Below, in pieces: positions 45,370 through 57,989 of a stretch of 64,000 bases of DNA. Numbering within the stretch: the stretch's first letter is position 1; every line of letters begins with the position of its first letter. This DNA is from Kryptolebias marmoratus (Eukaryota > Chordata > Actinopteri > Cyprinodontiformes > Rivulidae). Position numbers and translations under genes: made by a program. The stretch is from the NCBI RefSeq assembly GCF_001649575.2, contig NC_051436.1:8544163-8608162 (forward strand). The letters are read 5' to 3'. Under the pieces are notes generated by a model that had not been told where the DNA came from, did no database searches, and saw only the letters and a program-made list of their open reading frames with translations.

Positions 45370-46599
45370 TGTGGACAGGTTGGCTTCTGTGTTAAAAGAG
45401 AACGAAGAGGGATTATGTCATATAGAGTAAACTGGGAAAAGAGAGGATGTAGCTCGGTGGCTTTGATTATGTCGAGATAGCGCTCTCTTGTTATGTCTGA
45501 CGGGGAGTTTTATGCTTGAAAACCTGAACATTCACAAACTGATCTTTATATTTGAGCCAAAGCTCAAATGGAACGACATCGCTTTATTGCAATGAAGCTG
45601 TTGATAATATAAACTTCACAAAAAGAGACATATGACTAGTAGATATCTTTGTCTGTCTTTGCTGATATCCAGGTTGTTTGAAGCTGTTTTTGCCCGTTTT
45701 AAAGTAATATTTCTGAAAAGCACAAATGGATATTTTATTCACATAACTGATCATTTTTCAGGATTTGCTGTTTTTTTTTACTTCTTTTCTACAGTCACAC
45801 AACAGATGGATCATACTGAATAAAAGCAGGTAGCAATATTCTTTTTAAACAGGAGCTGTTTGCTTTCAGCTAAAACAAACATTTGAAATATGTTTATTGC
45901 AAACAGGTGTCTGTTTCGTCTCTACATGTATCAGTGCTTCAAAAAAAAAAAACAGAAAAAATACATTTTAAAGCTGTGAAGTAGCTGGCAAAGTTTTATC
46001 CTCCATTTCTTTCTCCATTTTTGGTCTTTTATATATTTCAGTTTGCATTTTACTGTAAAATGTGCATCAAAAAATTAAGTGGAAATGAAAAATGCTCTCT
46101 CACATTATCTCTTTACATCACTAAGGCTCTGTCTGCTCTGCTCTGAATACCCCCCCCCCCCCCCCTCCCAATTAAGCAGCTTTTAGACCAAAAGGCGTAA
46201 AGGCGGCGCTGCGCCCTGAAACCCTTTCACTTGCATAGCATGCTTTGTGCAAAAATGGTTTTGCTTTGCGCTGAGCAGAGCTGTGGTTGTGCTGACGTGC
46301 ACTCACACCGTCAACAGACATATCAGACTGCTCCCTGATGAGCCGGGAAAAAAAAAAGAAAACTTGTAATGGCTGTTTGAAAGTAGCAGGTCACTGTAAA
46401 AACACCAGCCTGAATCACTACAGTCTCTCTGAATCATATGATCTCAATTGCAAAACAAACACACAGTTGTCTACTGCTGCTTCTCTCTTTTCTTCTTCTT
46501 CTTCTCACAAAGTGGGACAGGATATGAACTTTTTTCAAGCTGTACATTAAAAATATTGTCCGATCATATTAAACTCAGTATTTTGCATTGAACTCTTTG
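45370..46599. other. gene-free stretch with C16 tract
   Basis: C16 at 46150-46165 and (TTC)n near 46488-46506. 46180-46330 is CpG-richer. No gene or named repeat. Confidence 0.4.
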
Positions 46600-46604
46600 G
46601 TAAC

Positions 46605-47080
46605 TGTCATGAACTGAGGTGAAGGTGAAGGAGACGAACCCAGTATCCAGACTCCTCATTAAAGGGAGGGGAAACTAATTTATTAAATTAAGAGATAACC
46701 AAAAACAAAGAGCTGATGGGGCAGCAAACAAAACCTAAACTAAACCAGGAACTAAGCAGGAGCAAGACGACCAGGACACAAGGGGCATCAAGAAGCGACA
46801 TCAGGGAGGCAAGAATACAACAATGAACCAGCAAGTAAGTGGGTTTTAAAGACAGGATAATGATGAGAAGTGGGCACAGGTGAGTGATTATATTTGTAGG
46901 CAGGTAGAGCTGGGCGTGGCAGGAAAACCAGAGACTGACTGAGGAGGAGTGAATGTAGCAGGAAACACAGACACGAGGAACAAGAACTGAACTAAGACCA
47001 GGATAAACACAGGAACCAAAAAAGACAAGGAACAAAACAATCAAAATACAGAAAACACAATATGAACCCAAACCCTGACA
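46605..47080 (-). mobile_element. solo LTR with 5-bp target duplication
   Basis: The element begins TGTCATGAAC and ends AACCCTGACA, so it has TG...CA ends with TGTCA/TGACA inverted termini, and is flanked by GTAAC at 46600-46604 and 47081-47085. On the minus strand there is CTTTAAAACCC (TATA-like, plus about 46843-46853) and AATAAATTAG (polyadenylation-like, plus 46675-46685) in the right order for U3-R-U5. At 476 bp with no internal coding region it reads as a solo LTR left by recombination of an LTR retrotransposon. The superfamily is not determined. The 127-codon minus-strand frame across it is not a gene. Confidence 0.6.
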
Positions 47081-47149
47081 GTAACCTGCTACAGAACGCG
47101 GAGCTCACTGCTTAAAGTCCTACTATAAAAAAAAGTCTCTGTCCACATT

Positions 47150-47370
47150 TTTCTTTAGGCTTCTCCCTTGTCAGGGGTCACAGCAGCGGCTCATCTGCCT
47201 CCAAGTCCAAATTCTGCCAGGTTAACAGCACCAGAGGCGGTCGTTGTTAACCAGCAACAGGTTCAATCTGGTACAGCAGTCGCAGGTCCGATAAGGCGGT
47301 TATACATCCGCATATTTGTTCTGGCACAAGTTTTACGTCGGTACCCTTCCTGACGCGACCCTCGCCATTT
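47150..47370. repeat. retroposon 3'-end fragment
   Basis: Ordered words 'cttgtcaggggtcacagcagcgg', 'tcatctgcctcca', 'ccagaggcggtcgttgttaacc', 'ggcacaagttttacgtcgg', 'acccttcctgacgcgaccctc'. The last phrase is a very common ending of fish LINE/SINE-type repeats. Frames here (47168-47432) are repeat artefacts. Confidence 0.55.
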
Positions 47371-47374
47371 CTCC

Positions 47375-50300
47375 TTCCAGTGGCTGGTTTGATCATTTCC
47401 TCTGGTTGTAAACAATTCAAGCACACAGTCAAATTAATTGGCGACAGGATCAGGAAGAAGCAAGACAGCCTGTAAAAACGTCTCCTTTGTCGTTTTGGTT
47501 TTTACGACAAGCTGCTACACCGTTGTTTCTGGAAAGCTTTGTTTGTGAACTCCACAATTTTTTATTCTAAATCTCAGCTTCTCTTCACCTAAAAATAGCA
47601 GAAAATCGCCATTGTTCAAAAAATCTTGAGTAGTGAGGGCAGGTGCCTTAAAATCACCACCGTCCTTCAGAATCTGATTCCATTTCTGCCTCAGTAAAAC
47701 CACTAAAAACCTTCGTTGGAGTAAATTTAAAAGAATCTACAATGTGCCAAACAAATCAACATTCCCCCAAACATATCTCTGTGTGAAGGTTTGTGGATAT
47801 ATTTTAATTGCAATTTTGTTAGGGTTGCAAAATGTATTAAAAAAAAATATCTGAACATCCAAACATTTGGACTTAAAACAACTTCAGCTCTGTTTAACAT
47901 AATACTCCACTCAGATATGTAGTAGCTCCCTTTTATCGTGTTTATTCCTACATTATAAGAACAACAACACTCAAGGTTGTCGAAAACATAGTTTCAAAAG
48001 TAGATCATTACGCAGCACAGAAGATGTACAAATTAGTGGGCTGCAGGATCATGTAGAGTCAAATTATTACTCACTTGGATTGTTTACTAACTACAATGTA
48101 AATTGAAGAATTCACCTTGGAATTTCCTATAGTTGAACAGAACAAAGCCACCGAAACAGATTTCGTCTGTTTTTTGTCTAATAACAAAGATTCTATCCCT
48201 AATTAACCTTGCTTTCACAAACCCAGCTCAGTAATATGAGAAAAATCGGGGAGAGATTATTTTTGTGGTGATGAATTAATTTTCATTTGCAAAAAAAAAA
48301 AAGAAAAGAAAAAAAGAATTGCTTTTGAAATGCAAAGATGAATGGTTATTTAAATCATGGCTGCCAACATTTAATGTTTCTTTTCCAGCTTTACGGCGCT
48401 ACAAAAAAAATCCCATTTGCACGCAGACTCAGACAAAGTTGTTTTAAAGTCAAATGGATTGTAACTGAAACCCAAGGAGCACTCTGTTCCTCACTCCGAG
48501 GATTAGGTAATGTGTAGAACAAAAAGTGAGATGAATAATTTATCGGCCCTTGCATGCGTTGCAGTCCTGCACATACAAGTGTTGGTTTCTGGGGTTTTTT
48601 TGTTTTTTTTTTGGCGCGTGAAGCCCGAACACCTCCTGCAGAGACAAAAGGAAAAAAGCCTTTTCGAGGTGAGCAATCTACCGGTAAATAAACACAACCT
48701 TTACCCGTGTTCCGTACAGAATATTCCGCTTGTCTTTTCTTGAACCATTTTGCTTATAGGAAGAGTTTTTTATGAATTAAAAAAAAGTCTTACATTGTTA
48801 CATCACTGCTTCATCATTAACTACAACATATATTTTAAATGAAATGTTTTAGTGTCCACTCCTGCTCTTGCTGAGTTGCTGAACACTGAAAATTTCCGGG
48901 ATCTCGTGATTTATTTATTTATTTTTCAGTGAATTTAAACCGTTTTGCTGGGAGCAAAAAAAAAAAAGCTACAATATGATTATGTCTGTAGTTCTGCATT
49001 GGGTTGCTCTGAGACTTTTTTTTTCTTTACAGTAATGGGGACTTCATTTCTTTTCTTTTGGGGCTATTCTATAAAAAGGTGCCAGTGTCTGAGGTCCCAG
49101 TGGTACCTATTACGGCAGCCTGGTAGTCATTAATCACGGACGAGTAAGCATTTCAACGCAGTGTCCGCCTAGAGTTTCCAATAGCCATTCATTAACAGTT
49201 TCCACTGCCGTCTCTTTTCTTAGCATCTGCCCCCTCCTTCTCACCACTCCCACCTGGACCCTACGGAGTTGGTCCTTTTCTTGCTGACGTACCTGCTTTT
49301 TTTTCCCCCTGCATTATGTTGAAACTGTAGAAGTACATGTGCTGGGAAATATCTTAACCCAACCTCTGCAGAAGTTCTCCTTTTCTTTGCTTTCTCGAGT
49401 TGTTTCACTGAAGAAGCCTGCAGGATAAGGCAAAAGGCTTTATGTGCAAACAAGCTTTTAATTACCGTCGTCTAACTGAGATCGTAACCAGGTGTGTCGG
49501 CAGCAGCAGCTGCAGAAGCCTTTCTATGCTGGTGAAGGTTCTCGGTCTTCCAGGGAATGGTAATCCTTAAACGAAGGCAACCGGACTACTTCATTTTTGA
49601 AGACATTTCTCTTCTCGCTTTCTCAAACTGTAAAAGGCGGCTCCGTTTTTGCGAGCCGAACTCCCATGCAAATCGCTTTCCCTCCATTCCCTCCTGAGAC
49701 TTTTTTGTTGGTCCCGTCCGCATGCAAAACGGAGCAGCTCCTGGCAGTTTGAAAGCCAACTCAATACCTGATTCACTAAAGAGTTATGCAGAACTGAGCT
49801 TGTTGTCAAAACCTGTGCATCTGTCGAAAGCCGGTGTCTCACTGTTTGTGGAAAAGCTTGTCTTTTAAAATTAGAGCATCTAAGAGTAGTATCTCACTGC
49901 CGTGCAACTGCTGGAGACTAGTTGGTGATTCAGAATTGTGAGAAAATACACAAGTTTTCAGTTGCAGTCTCTCTGAATTGTGAGGATTTGCTACCAACGC
50001 AAACCACAGTTTTTGAAAGTCATTGCCTACTTTTGTATTACTTACTGCATTTTAGATCAAGCATATTATTTTTGTTGCCCACCTCTGTCCCACCTCTGCT
50101 TTGTACCCACATTGGCAGCTGCCCCCACGTTTTTGATTTTATGACGCTTTTGAAAAAAAGATGCACGTTTTTTTTTTAAAACAGTAATAGTTATTTATCA
50201 CTGGTATGGTTCATCACCTCAGATGGTTTCTGTCATAAGTAGAGCTCGCGTTAAAGCTCTAGCACTCTAGAATTACAAAAACTAAACTGAAAACGGTTTG

Positions 50301-50555
50301 AGACGGGTTCCAGACGCTCGCAATGACTCTGACTTATTTGAGAGACAAGTTGCCACACAATGTTTTTTTGGAACATGTCCAAAATTCAAGCAAAAAGACT
50401 GCAAGCCTCTATAACTCAAGCTAGGAAAATGAGAATCCCCATAAAGGTTTCTGGACATTTGGGAGATTCCCTTGCGAATGACGATTAATCCTGGCTTTAA
50501 GGCCCTCTGGGCCATAAAATGCTAATTACATTGCTGCGCTCTGTGTTCCTGAGCA
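47375..50555. other. gene-free stretch
   Basis: Mixed sequence. 48350-48560 and 49080-49460 are higher-complexity blocks with GTCATTAATCACGG and CATTCATTAACAG words (possible enhancers). Several A/T tracts occur. Open frames at 48503-48743, 49241-49453, 49591-49842, 49922-50179 and 50282-50515 show no domain. No gene. Confidence 0.35.
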
Positions 50556-50564
50556 ACACCAGTT

Positions 50565-50830
50565 TATCCCAAGTTTGATGTTTGAACATTTTTTGAGGTT
50601 TGACTAACGATCAAACAACCTCAGACATGTCAAACTCAGCTGATCGAGCGTGAGTTGTAGCCATTTTGTGCTGGCTAAGGTTGATTAGTGATGGCAGCCA
50701 TCATGAGATGGGTTGACTCTAAACAATGATGACTTCTGGATGTACATTAAGTGATTACTTTATGAGAGGTTCATCCAGTGGTTCATGGGATGTTTTGCTA
50801 ACGCTACAGACATGAACACAGACATGACCA
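50565..50830 (-). repeat. dispersed repeat family A, copy 7
   Basis: In plus orientation: 'gttgtagccattttgtgctggc', 'aaggttgattagtgatggcagcc', 'tgagatgggttgactctaa', 'tcatccagtggttcatgggatgttttgctaac'. Reverse complement matches the family. Confidence 0.7.
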
Positions 50831-50834
50831 AAAA

Positions 50835-53800
50835 CATTATTGCCTTTTCGCCCTCTGCCTCTGCAGGAGCCAATAATTAGTACAATAAGCCCATTTTTAA
50901 AAGGCAACACGTAGTAAATGCATAATTATATACATGTTTACCCTAAAATGAATGTTTTACTTGAGAATAAAACAGATTATAGTAAAGGGGCATGAATCAT
51001 GCTACAGTCTTTAATAATTTGCAGCTGTGTGTTTAAACACATCTACAGCACTTACTGTTTTGGAAATATCTTTCCGAAAGCAACTTTTCTCAAAATTATG
51101 TTATTCTTGCAGTCATGAGGAGTTCTTTTGTGTTGGTATCAATTAGGACTTCAAACTTGCAGTCAAAGATTTTTTTTTTCTTGCTTTCTGTCATTTTTGT
51201 GCTCGCTGTGATTGTAGCAGAAGGTCACAGTTAAATTGTTCTGTGAAATAACACACCATAGTCGGAGCTAATAGTTTGTTCATAGCAAATCGAGCTCTCG
51301 GTTTTCAGTTTGACAAAAGAACAAAAAAGAAAAGAAAAAAAAAACTTCCTCCCATCTGTTAAAACATATTCATTCATATTGGGTGTGCTGCTGTTTCATT
51401 TCACCCTACAAGGGAAATAATCTGTCAAACATCATGAAACAAAGTGGCCAGTAGGGAAATTATACCCAATATTAATGGTTCTCATGATCTCTCAAGGGCC
51501 TTTCATTATAATTATTGGCTTTTTTTTTTTTTGTCTCGTGTTTTTTATGTTAAATTAGAGCAAGGTCAGCTCCCAATAAAACGCCTGAAAAAACAGAAAA
51601 TCAAAGCTTAAAAAAATTAATGGGGACATTCGGCCCCAACTCCCCCATAGACTGGCCAGGTAGGGGAACAAAAGACCTAACCCATTAATACATTTTAAGA
51701 GTTCCCTAAAGGATGGAGAGTTTGCTTGTTTTTATTGATATTTGTACAATGTCGTTTTACACTGGATATAATTAAGCCACAGAAGTCTTTCGGGAGCCTC
51801 AGACTGCCTCCAGAAACTGAAAATATCTGTATTTCTCCTCAAACTATAAGTGAATCTACATTTAAAGAGAAAGTTTGACACAAAACCAGCAGCAAGTCTT
51901 TTTAATGATCTTTATTTAGTGTTCTTTTACTCACAGTAAAACAACAGTTCAGCTGCAGCTCGAGCCGGTAATGGAGCAGGAATGTTTAGGTTATGATATG
52001 TGTGTTTGGATTTTGAGTGGGCCTTGAGAATCCAGGACAATTTAAAGTGGAAAACATCAAGAATAAAGAAAAGCAAAAAACAAGAATGTAGACCCAAACC
52101 TGTAAGGCTGTGGCAACGATCTGCGTTGGTCTTATTTCCCATTCAGAAGGCTCTTCAGTCCAATTTAAACTCTGTTTCTCCAAATACAACAACAAATACG
52201 AAAACAGGCTGGACCAACTACACCTTTACCTGGTAACAATATCTAAAATTAAGAAGTGGGTAAAAAAACACTAATTACACTCCATGGAAATTACAAAGCT
52301 AAGTAGACGCCAGGTGCTGCTACCAATTGCATTTGATTAAAGCCGCACTAGAGAAGTGGGCGACCTTAAAACTATGCGACTGATTTCGATGGCACATTTA
52401 CATCCATCAAAATTCAAATTCCTCCTGAGAACCCAGAGGCAGCACTTTTTCAGACATTTCCCTACAATTCTAATTCGTACGCGAACAGATATCAAGACAC
52501 TTTGATTAAACCTGCACAAGTCTGATAAAAGTTTGAGTTTTAAGAAGGACAACAGACTGTTTCCATGATGGATCGACGGCGGACGTTTTCACACCTTTAG
52601 AGGAGCGTTTCCGGTTAAGAGCTGCCGTCACAGACAGGCGTACCAAATTGCGAAGAAAAATGAACCAAATTTCGAAACAGCTAGACTGCAACAATCATCT
52701 GATATTAGGTTCCTACATCTATCAGTCATCTGTTACCAGGAGGGGAGAAAAAAATGGTCTGAGATCACCGACAAAGAAACCTTTCATTGCTGTCTTGTCA
52801 TGTAGAAACCTCAACAATAAAAAAAAACGCTTCAAAAAGTGAATATCTGGACTTGAAATCGCTGCTCACTGATGGTTATCTGTGCTGTTCTGAGCAGAGA
52901 CATCTTCACACGTCACAGCAGAGCTTTTGGACAGAAAGCAGAAGTTTTTAATCCCAGAAACACTCCATTTTGTTTTCACACCAGGGGGCATAAATAGGAG
53001 CTTTACATGTCTTGTTGTTTTATGTAAAAACTCTCAAGTTTTATGGAGTAAAACAGCAGAAAAATAGAAGCATATCAGTACTTCCACAGTCACAAGATCG
53101 ATAAAGTTGTTCATCTTGAAGGTTAAAGCTGGATGATATTTTTAAATTGAGCTACACGCTACGCAGCATCAGGCCCTGATCAGCTGGGTTTGAAGCTTAC
53201 TGACCTGTAATTTTACTGTGCAGTCGTAACGATCAGTGATACTACTCTTAGGCTGCAAATAGATAAAGTGTCCTAGGTGTTAGAAAGTTAGATGACACTA
53301 AATGACCGAACCAAAGCAAACCTCCCATCCGTCAGAACACTGCGCAGCATCCGAACAGTGAACTGGCTGTGAAGAAAAACTGTCCATTTATTAGTTTTCC
53401 ATCATTAAAATGAACAAACATCAAGTGTAACATTTTTAGTGAAGCCTTCACTGTTTCTTCGTTCCTTGGTAGACGTGAATAACGGGTGCACCACAGCGGT
53501 TTGACAGCACCCGATCACAACGTTTAACATACTCCAAATTTACATTTGTTTTCTCTCTCGCCGATTATTGCTACACCCTTTCTGTGACTCATGGTTGCTG
53601 TTCGGGAATGATGTCTGAACCCTAGACTTTGGCGACTTTACGAAGCTAACAGCTCCTTGAACATAAATGGCACTGAGGGTAACAGCAAGGAGAACGCTTC
53701 ACGGTTTCCTCAGTATGGAAGTGTTTGGGTTTGTGTGAGGAATAAAAATCGATAGGAAGGCGCAAGAATAGGAAAGAGGTACAAAAACATTCAAGGAAAA

Positions 53801-55235
53801 AAACTGTAATTTACACAGAAGACATGGAAGACGTGTTATTGAGCCACTTAGCTGCGGTATGTTCACGAACCAGAAGACGTATTTTGGAGTTTTGGATCAG
53901 CCTGTCACCAGTCAAGCTGAAAATCTGTCCATTTCAGCCACCAACCAATAAACTGGTTTACCAAAATGTGTTTGTTTGTATTGTTTGTATGTTTGTTATT
54001 CTTTTATAAGAATAATTGGAAACTCACCATGGCAGCCTTTAGAGGGATAGCCCAAAAAGCTGATCATCAGATAGGATGGGAAATCCCTGCTCATCATATT
54101 GCACCGTGTCAAACGTGACATAAACCCTGAAAGTTAGATATGGCTTGGCAGAGGTCTAAACAAAATGATCAGTAATCATTTGTTGCTGGGTTCTTGGAAG
54201 AATCCAAGTAAGTCTGCATTGATTAAATGGCAACAGAGAGATTGAGACAGAGCAGCTTTGGTTGCTTGAATAATATGAATGGCGGGGGGGGGAAATGTTA
54301 CAGATATTTGTCCTATATAACATGACCTGAAGATGAGGCTTTTTTTATCTGTTCGTAGCTCATGCGATGCAGATGAAGTGAGCCTTCAGGGAAGACAAAT
54401 TCCTGTTTTACGTCTTCAGACACCATCAGGTTTTTGCCATTTAAAACAGGCAAATTTCCAATAAACCAGCACTTAACATTTACACAAGCTGCTGTAAGTT
54501 AACATTTCTGTTAATACACGAGAAAGTCGGTGCTATTGTTTGAACTTCAGCATTTCTGCATGATGAAGAGATCTAAAGTAAATACCCCCGTGGCCGCGTG
54601 AAGAAAGGCAGAGCCATTACTCATATTGTGTAAGAAAATGAATAGGCCAAAGTCTAACATACTGCAGCGCATGAGTAATGCAGGATCTTGGCTGCTGCCA
54701 CGTTTCAGACCAGAAGCTAACAATACTTGCCAATTTTTATGATAAATATTAGATATTCTGGCAGCACACTTCGGAAAGTGAGCTTCATGATGGAGAGGAA
54801 ATTACCATCGGCTCGATGCATTGTTAAAGACCAGCCGGAACAGCTGGTGGGCTTTTTCCAAGATAATCCAGCTCTTGGTGGTTTTAGACGACATGCTGGT
54901 GGTAAAAGCCTGTACCATCCACAGTCAACGCCGGGGGGAAAACAAAAAACAAAAAAAACTAATTTTATTCACAGATTTTACATTCTCAAACATGCTTCTT
55001 TAATGCGGCATGCAGAACCTGAAACAATTTGGATAAAGAGTCCTGCAGTCTGCATTTTATATCATCTAAACGGCTGCTCCATTAACTCACAGTAATGATG
55101 CATGCCATCCGTCTGTCAGCCTGTTGGTGTTTGAAATGTCACAGTGCTGTATGCCGTCTGGCTCATCCGGGAAGGAATTTAAAGCCTCCAAATTGGAGCT
55201 GTAGAGAAGAAAATGGTCCCTTTAGTACAGGGTAA
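50835..55235. other. gene-free stretch
   Basis: Long tract without recognised genes or repeats. T12 near 51523; a G8 run near 54283. Candidate CTCF motif at 52979. Open frames at 51927-52236, 52337-52842 and 54727-55095 (122 codons) do not resemble proteins. 54570-54900 is higher in complexity. Confidence 0.35.
52979..52989 (+). promoter_or_regulatory. CTCF-like motif
   Basis: CACCAGGGGGC, the strong central core of the CTCF consensus, followed by ATAAAT instead of the usual GC-rich 3' side. Plausible but unproven site. Confidence 0.3.
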
Positions 55236-55238
55236 CAG

Positions 55239-56070
55239 TTAAAGGGATAGTTCAGACCTTGTGAAGTGGGGTTTTGTGGGAAGATAAAGAACAATTAATG
55301 TATTTCCTGTTGTAAATGGCCCTGCAATCATCCTCATTTTGGAGAATTAGAGTTTAACTCTGACCAGAGGACAAACTAGCAGCTAGTCAGAGTGGGGAAA
55401 GGACCAAAATAGGTTGCTGCTGTCTTAAAACAACTCTAATCTAGGTTTTGCTGTTTTATCAACCCTTTCATAATCATCGATTTTGCTTCATACATTTATT
55501 TTGCACAGAACTCTGGTTATAAGTCAGTGCTAATAGCAGCAGCTAGCTGTAGCATTTCTGGTGCAGTTCAGGGATCTTAATATCAGAATATTGCTGAGTC
55601 CCATTTGCCTCAGAAAACAAATCTCACCACCTTAACCGTGTTTTAGTTACAAGCCAGAAAACCGATAAGATTTATTGTTTGTGCTCAGTGACGAGCCTAA
55701 CTATCATTAGCTTACAGCTAATAACGACAGATTTCTCTGCATTGTATGTTCACTGAAAGTGGCGAGCTATCACAACTTCTATCCGTGACTCAGCCATATT
55801 AGATTTTGAGGTCAAGGCCGGAACGTTTTAGCTTATTTTTATCATTTGGAACTGGGAAATTCCAAGTACAAATGGAAATCACTGTAATGCAAACTTGACA
55901 GCAATGTATGTGATTACAGAATAACGTTTGTATGAACAACTATAAAACTTGTTATTTTAAAACAGCAACCATTGATATTGGTCTTGGCCCCGCTCAAACT
56001 AGCCATTAGCTTATCGTCTGGTTAATCTACACCACTCTGGATATTCTTTTAAACTGGTATTTTCTTCTTG
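55239..56070 (+). mobile_element. TTAA fold-back element, left end intact
   Basis: Begins TTAAAGGGATAGTTCAGACC at 55239 with the TTAA that marks the family boundary. Then 'gtggggttttgtgggaag', 'acctgttgtaaatgg', 'tcattttggagaat', 'aaaataggttgctgctg', 'cttaaaacaactctaatc' form the left arm. The right arm begins at about 55960 ('aaaacagcaaccattgatattgg', 'cttggccccgctcaaac', 'agccattagc') and is interrupted near 56070. TTAA target sites are typical of piggyBac-type elements, but no transposase is present to test this. Confidence 0.65.
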
Positions 56071-56500
56071 GTTTGTAAAATAGAAAAGTCTCCATGCAGC
56101 TTACAGTAACAAAACACTAAATTGCCCAATATCCACCTGAATGACATACCAAGATACAGAGAAAGAACATTCTTACTTTACTAAAGATTCTTTAAAGACA
56201 GTTACACAGTTTCCTTCCAGTTATTAACCTTTTCAGCACCTAATCGAAAATTGACGGCAACAGGTTTGGAATGAAGTGAGACAAACAAAGGGAAAAAAAA
56301 CAGTAGAAAACAGGGCAGAAAGTCTGAATGTGCAAAGCAGGCTGCTTCATCATCATTTCTCAAATGCTTAGTCCACATGAAGCCACAGAGTACAGATTTT
56401 TCTTATAAAAAAATCTTTGATTTTCCTCACAAATAAAGAGAGCGGTGCAAGCACATCAGAAAATCTCAGTTTTTAAAACTATTCGGCACGGTGCAGACGA
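56071..56500. other. sequence interrupting the fold-back element
   Basis: About 430 bp without family words lies between the two parts of the right arm of the 55239 element. It may be an insertion. I see no terminal repeats or target duplication that would name it. Confidence 0.35.
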
Positions 56501-56504
56501 AGCC

Positions 56505-56630
56505 TTAAACTTTATTCCTCCAAGCTGAGGTTGTTTAAAGAGAGCTCCCCGTGACAAGTAAGATATTAATTGTTCGTGACCTTTTTCCACAAAGCCCCAT
56601 TTCAAAAAGATCCAAACTATTTTCTTTTCT
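56505..56630 (+). mobile_element. right end of the interrupted TTAA fold-back element
   Basis: 'ctccaagctgaggttgttt', 'aagagagctccccgtgac', 'gtaagatattaattgttc', 'tttttccacaaagccccat', 'ttcaaaaagatccaaactatt' continue the right arm broken off at 56070, nearly to its terminus. Confidence 0.55.
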
Positions 56631-56634
56631 TTTT

Positions 56635-57880
56635 TAAGTGGAAGAAAAGAAAATATGTAAGAAAAGAACATTAGACCTTTTTTTCTTCTTCTTCTTCTTT
56701 TGGTGTTTCAAAGTGTGTTTGTCTGCAGCTCCGTTAGAAGGTTCACAAAGAAGTTCGATGACTGGAGACACGATTTCTTTGTGCGAAATACAGACAGAAT
56801 CTTCTTCTTCTTCTCCCTTTTTTTTTTTTCTTACCCCCAACTGTTGTTTATGGGAAGCAAGTGTCAAAAACAGCTTCACTCTCCGCTGTGAATTTGATAA
56901 AAAGTAACAATATGAAAGGTGAATGCACTTACTTTCGATCACTCGGCTCTGCATGAAAATTTCACATTTCGTTGTGTGATTCTGGAAAACAACTTTCCAT
57001 TTTTGAAGTGTGAATGCGCAAAACGTATGCAACGCTCACAACAAGAAAGCAGATGGATTTCTCAGCTGAATATGACTACTATTAAATTATATCGGCTCAC
57101 TGGCTTGCGAGGTGTACAGCCTAATTAGAATTCTTTTGAAAGACGGCGTTATTCTCGGCTCGTACAAAAGGGAGGATGGTGTCAGGAATAAATTTGTTTT
57201 GCTGAACTCAAAAGCAGACGGATGCATAATGCAAGCCGGCGGAGCTTTGTCAAATTTGTGGCAGGCGTTGAACCGATCGTGGCAAACTAAATGTTCGTAA
57301 TCGGAACTTCTGCGCAAGAACATCGGCAATATTTAAGCTAGTATGAGTTTGAGGGCTGTCTGGTGGTCTTAAGGTGTATTATTCCTCTTTAACGCTCCCT
57401 CCCCCCACCTTGTATGTCCTCAGAACCTCATCAGATCCAGCCTCCATCGTTTTGTGCACCAATTTGTGCGTCCTCTATCTTCGGAGCCGGCGCTCCAAAC
57501 CCAGTTCAGTAAAGATAAGGTCCGGATAACATGTTTCTTGTATCAGCTGCTGAAATTACTCAGTTCTCTTTTCTTTTAATATTATTCAGTTTCAGCTTCA
57601 GTTCTGGATTTTCTTGACATTGCTTCGTATCTGCCTTCCAATGTAATTAATTACCAGGGAGGTCCTGTATCCACTGTGCTCGCTCTTCTCCCGATGCTGA
57701 CAGAAGACAAGACAGAAAAGACAAAGAAATCACATTTAGCTTTGAGGCTGCGGAGCGATTCATGAACATTTTAGTGTTGTGTTAGGAAAACGGGTGTCTT
57801 TGTGAAGCAACGCAGTTAGAACTTCAGTGTTAGTCATTTATGACTTAAAGGCCTTGAAAATAACCTCCTGCGATAACCCA
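56635..57880. other. gene-free stretch, CpG-bearing core
   Basis: (TTC)n runs at about 56685 and 56800 create Phe/Ser/Lys frames on both strands that are artefacts. 57010-57320 is higher-complexity with several CpGs and open frames on both strands; 57480-57720 contains AATGTAATTAATTACC. Both could be regulatory. No protein recognised. Confidence 0.35.
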
Positions 57881-57884
57881 AGAT

Positions 57885-57985
57885 GTTCTGCTACTTTTAG
57901 CTTTTAAGTAGTCTTTTGCTACTTTTAGCTATTGGCATTTTGTGCTTTTAGCTAGCTGTTACTACCTTTACCTTCTCGCTAGTGT
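57885..57985 (-). repeat. repeat family D, minisatellite units only
   Basis: Plus-strand 'gctacttttagcttttaagtag', 'cttttgctacttttagct', 'gcttttagctagctg' are inverted GCTAAAAG-type units. Confidence 0.6.
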
Positions 57986-57989
57986 CATG

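Noticed and set aside
46688..47071. 127-codon hydrophobic minus-strand frame resembling a membrane protein
   Set aside because: It falls wholly within the solo LTR with target duplication; the hydrophobic look comes from T-rich U3-like sequence.
54727..55095. 122-codon plus-strand frame
   Set aside because: No recognised motif and no splice or promoter context; includes an A-rich translated tract.
56634..57032. 132-codon minus frame with Lys/Glu runs
   Set aside because: The runs are translated (TTC)n and poly-T tracts.
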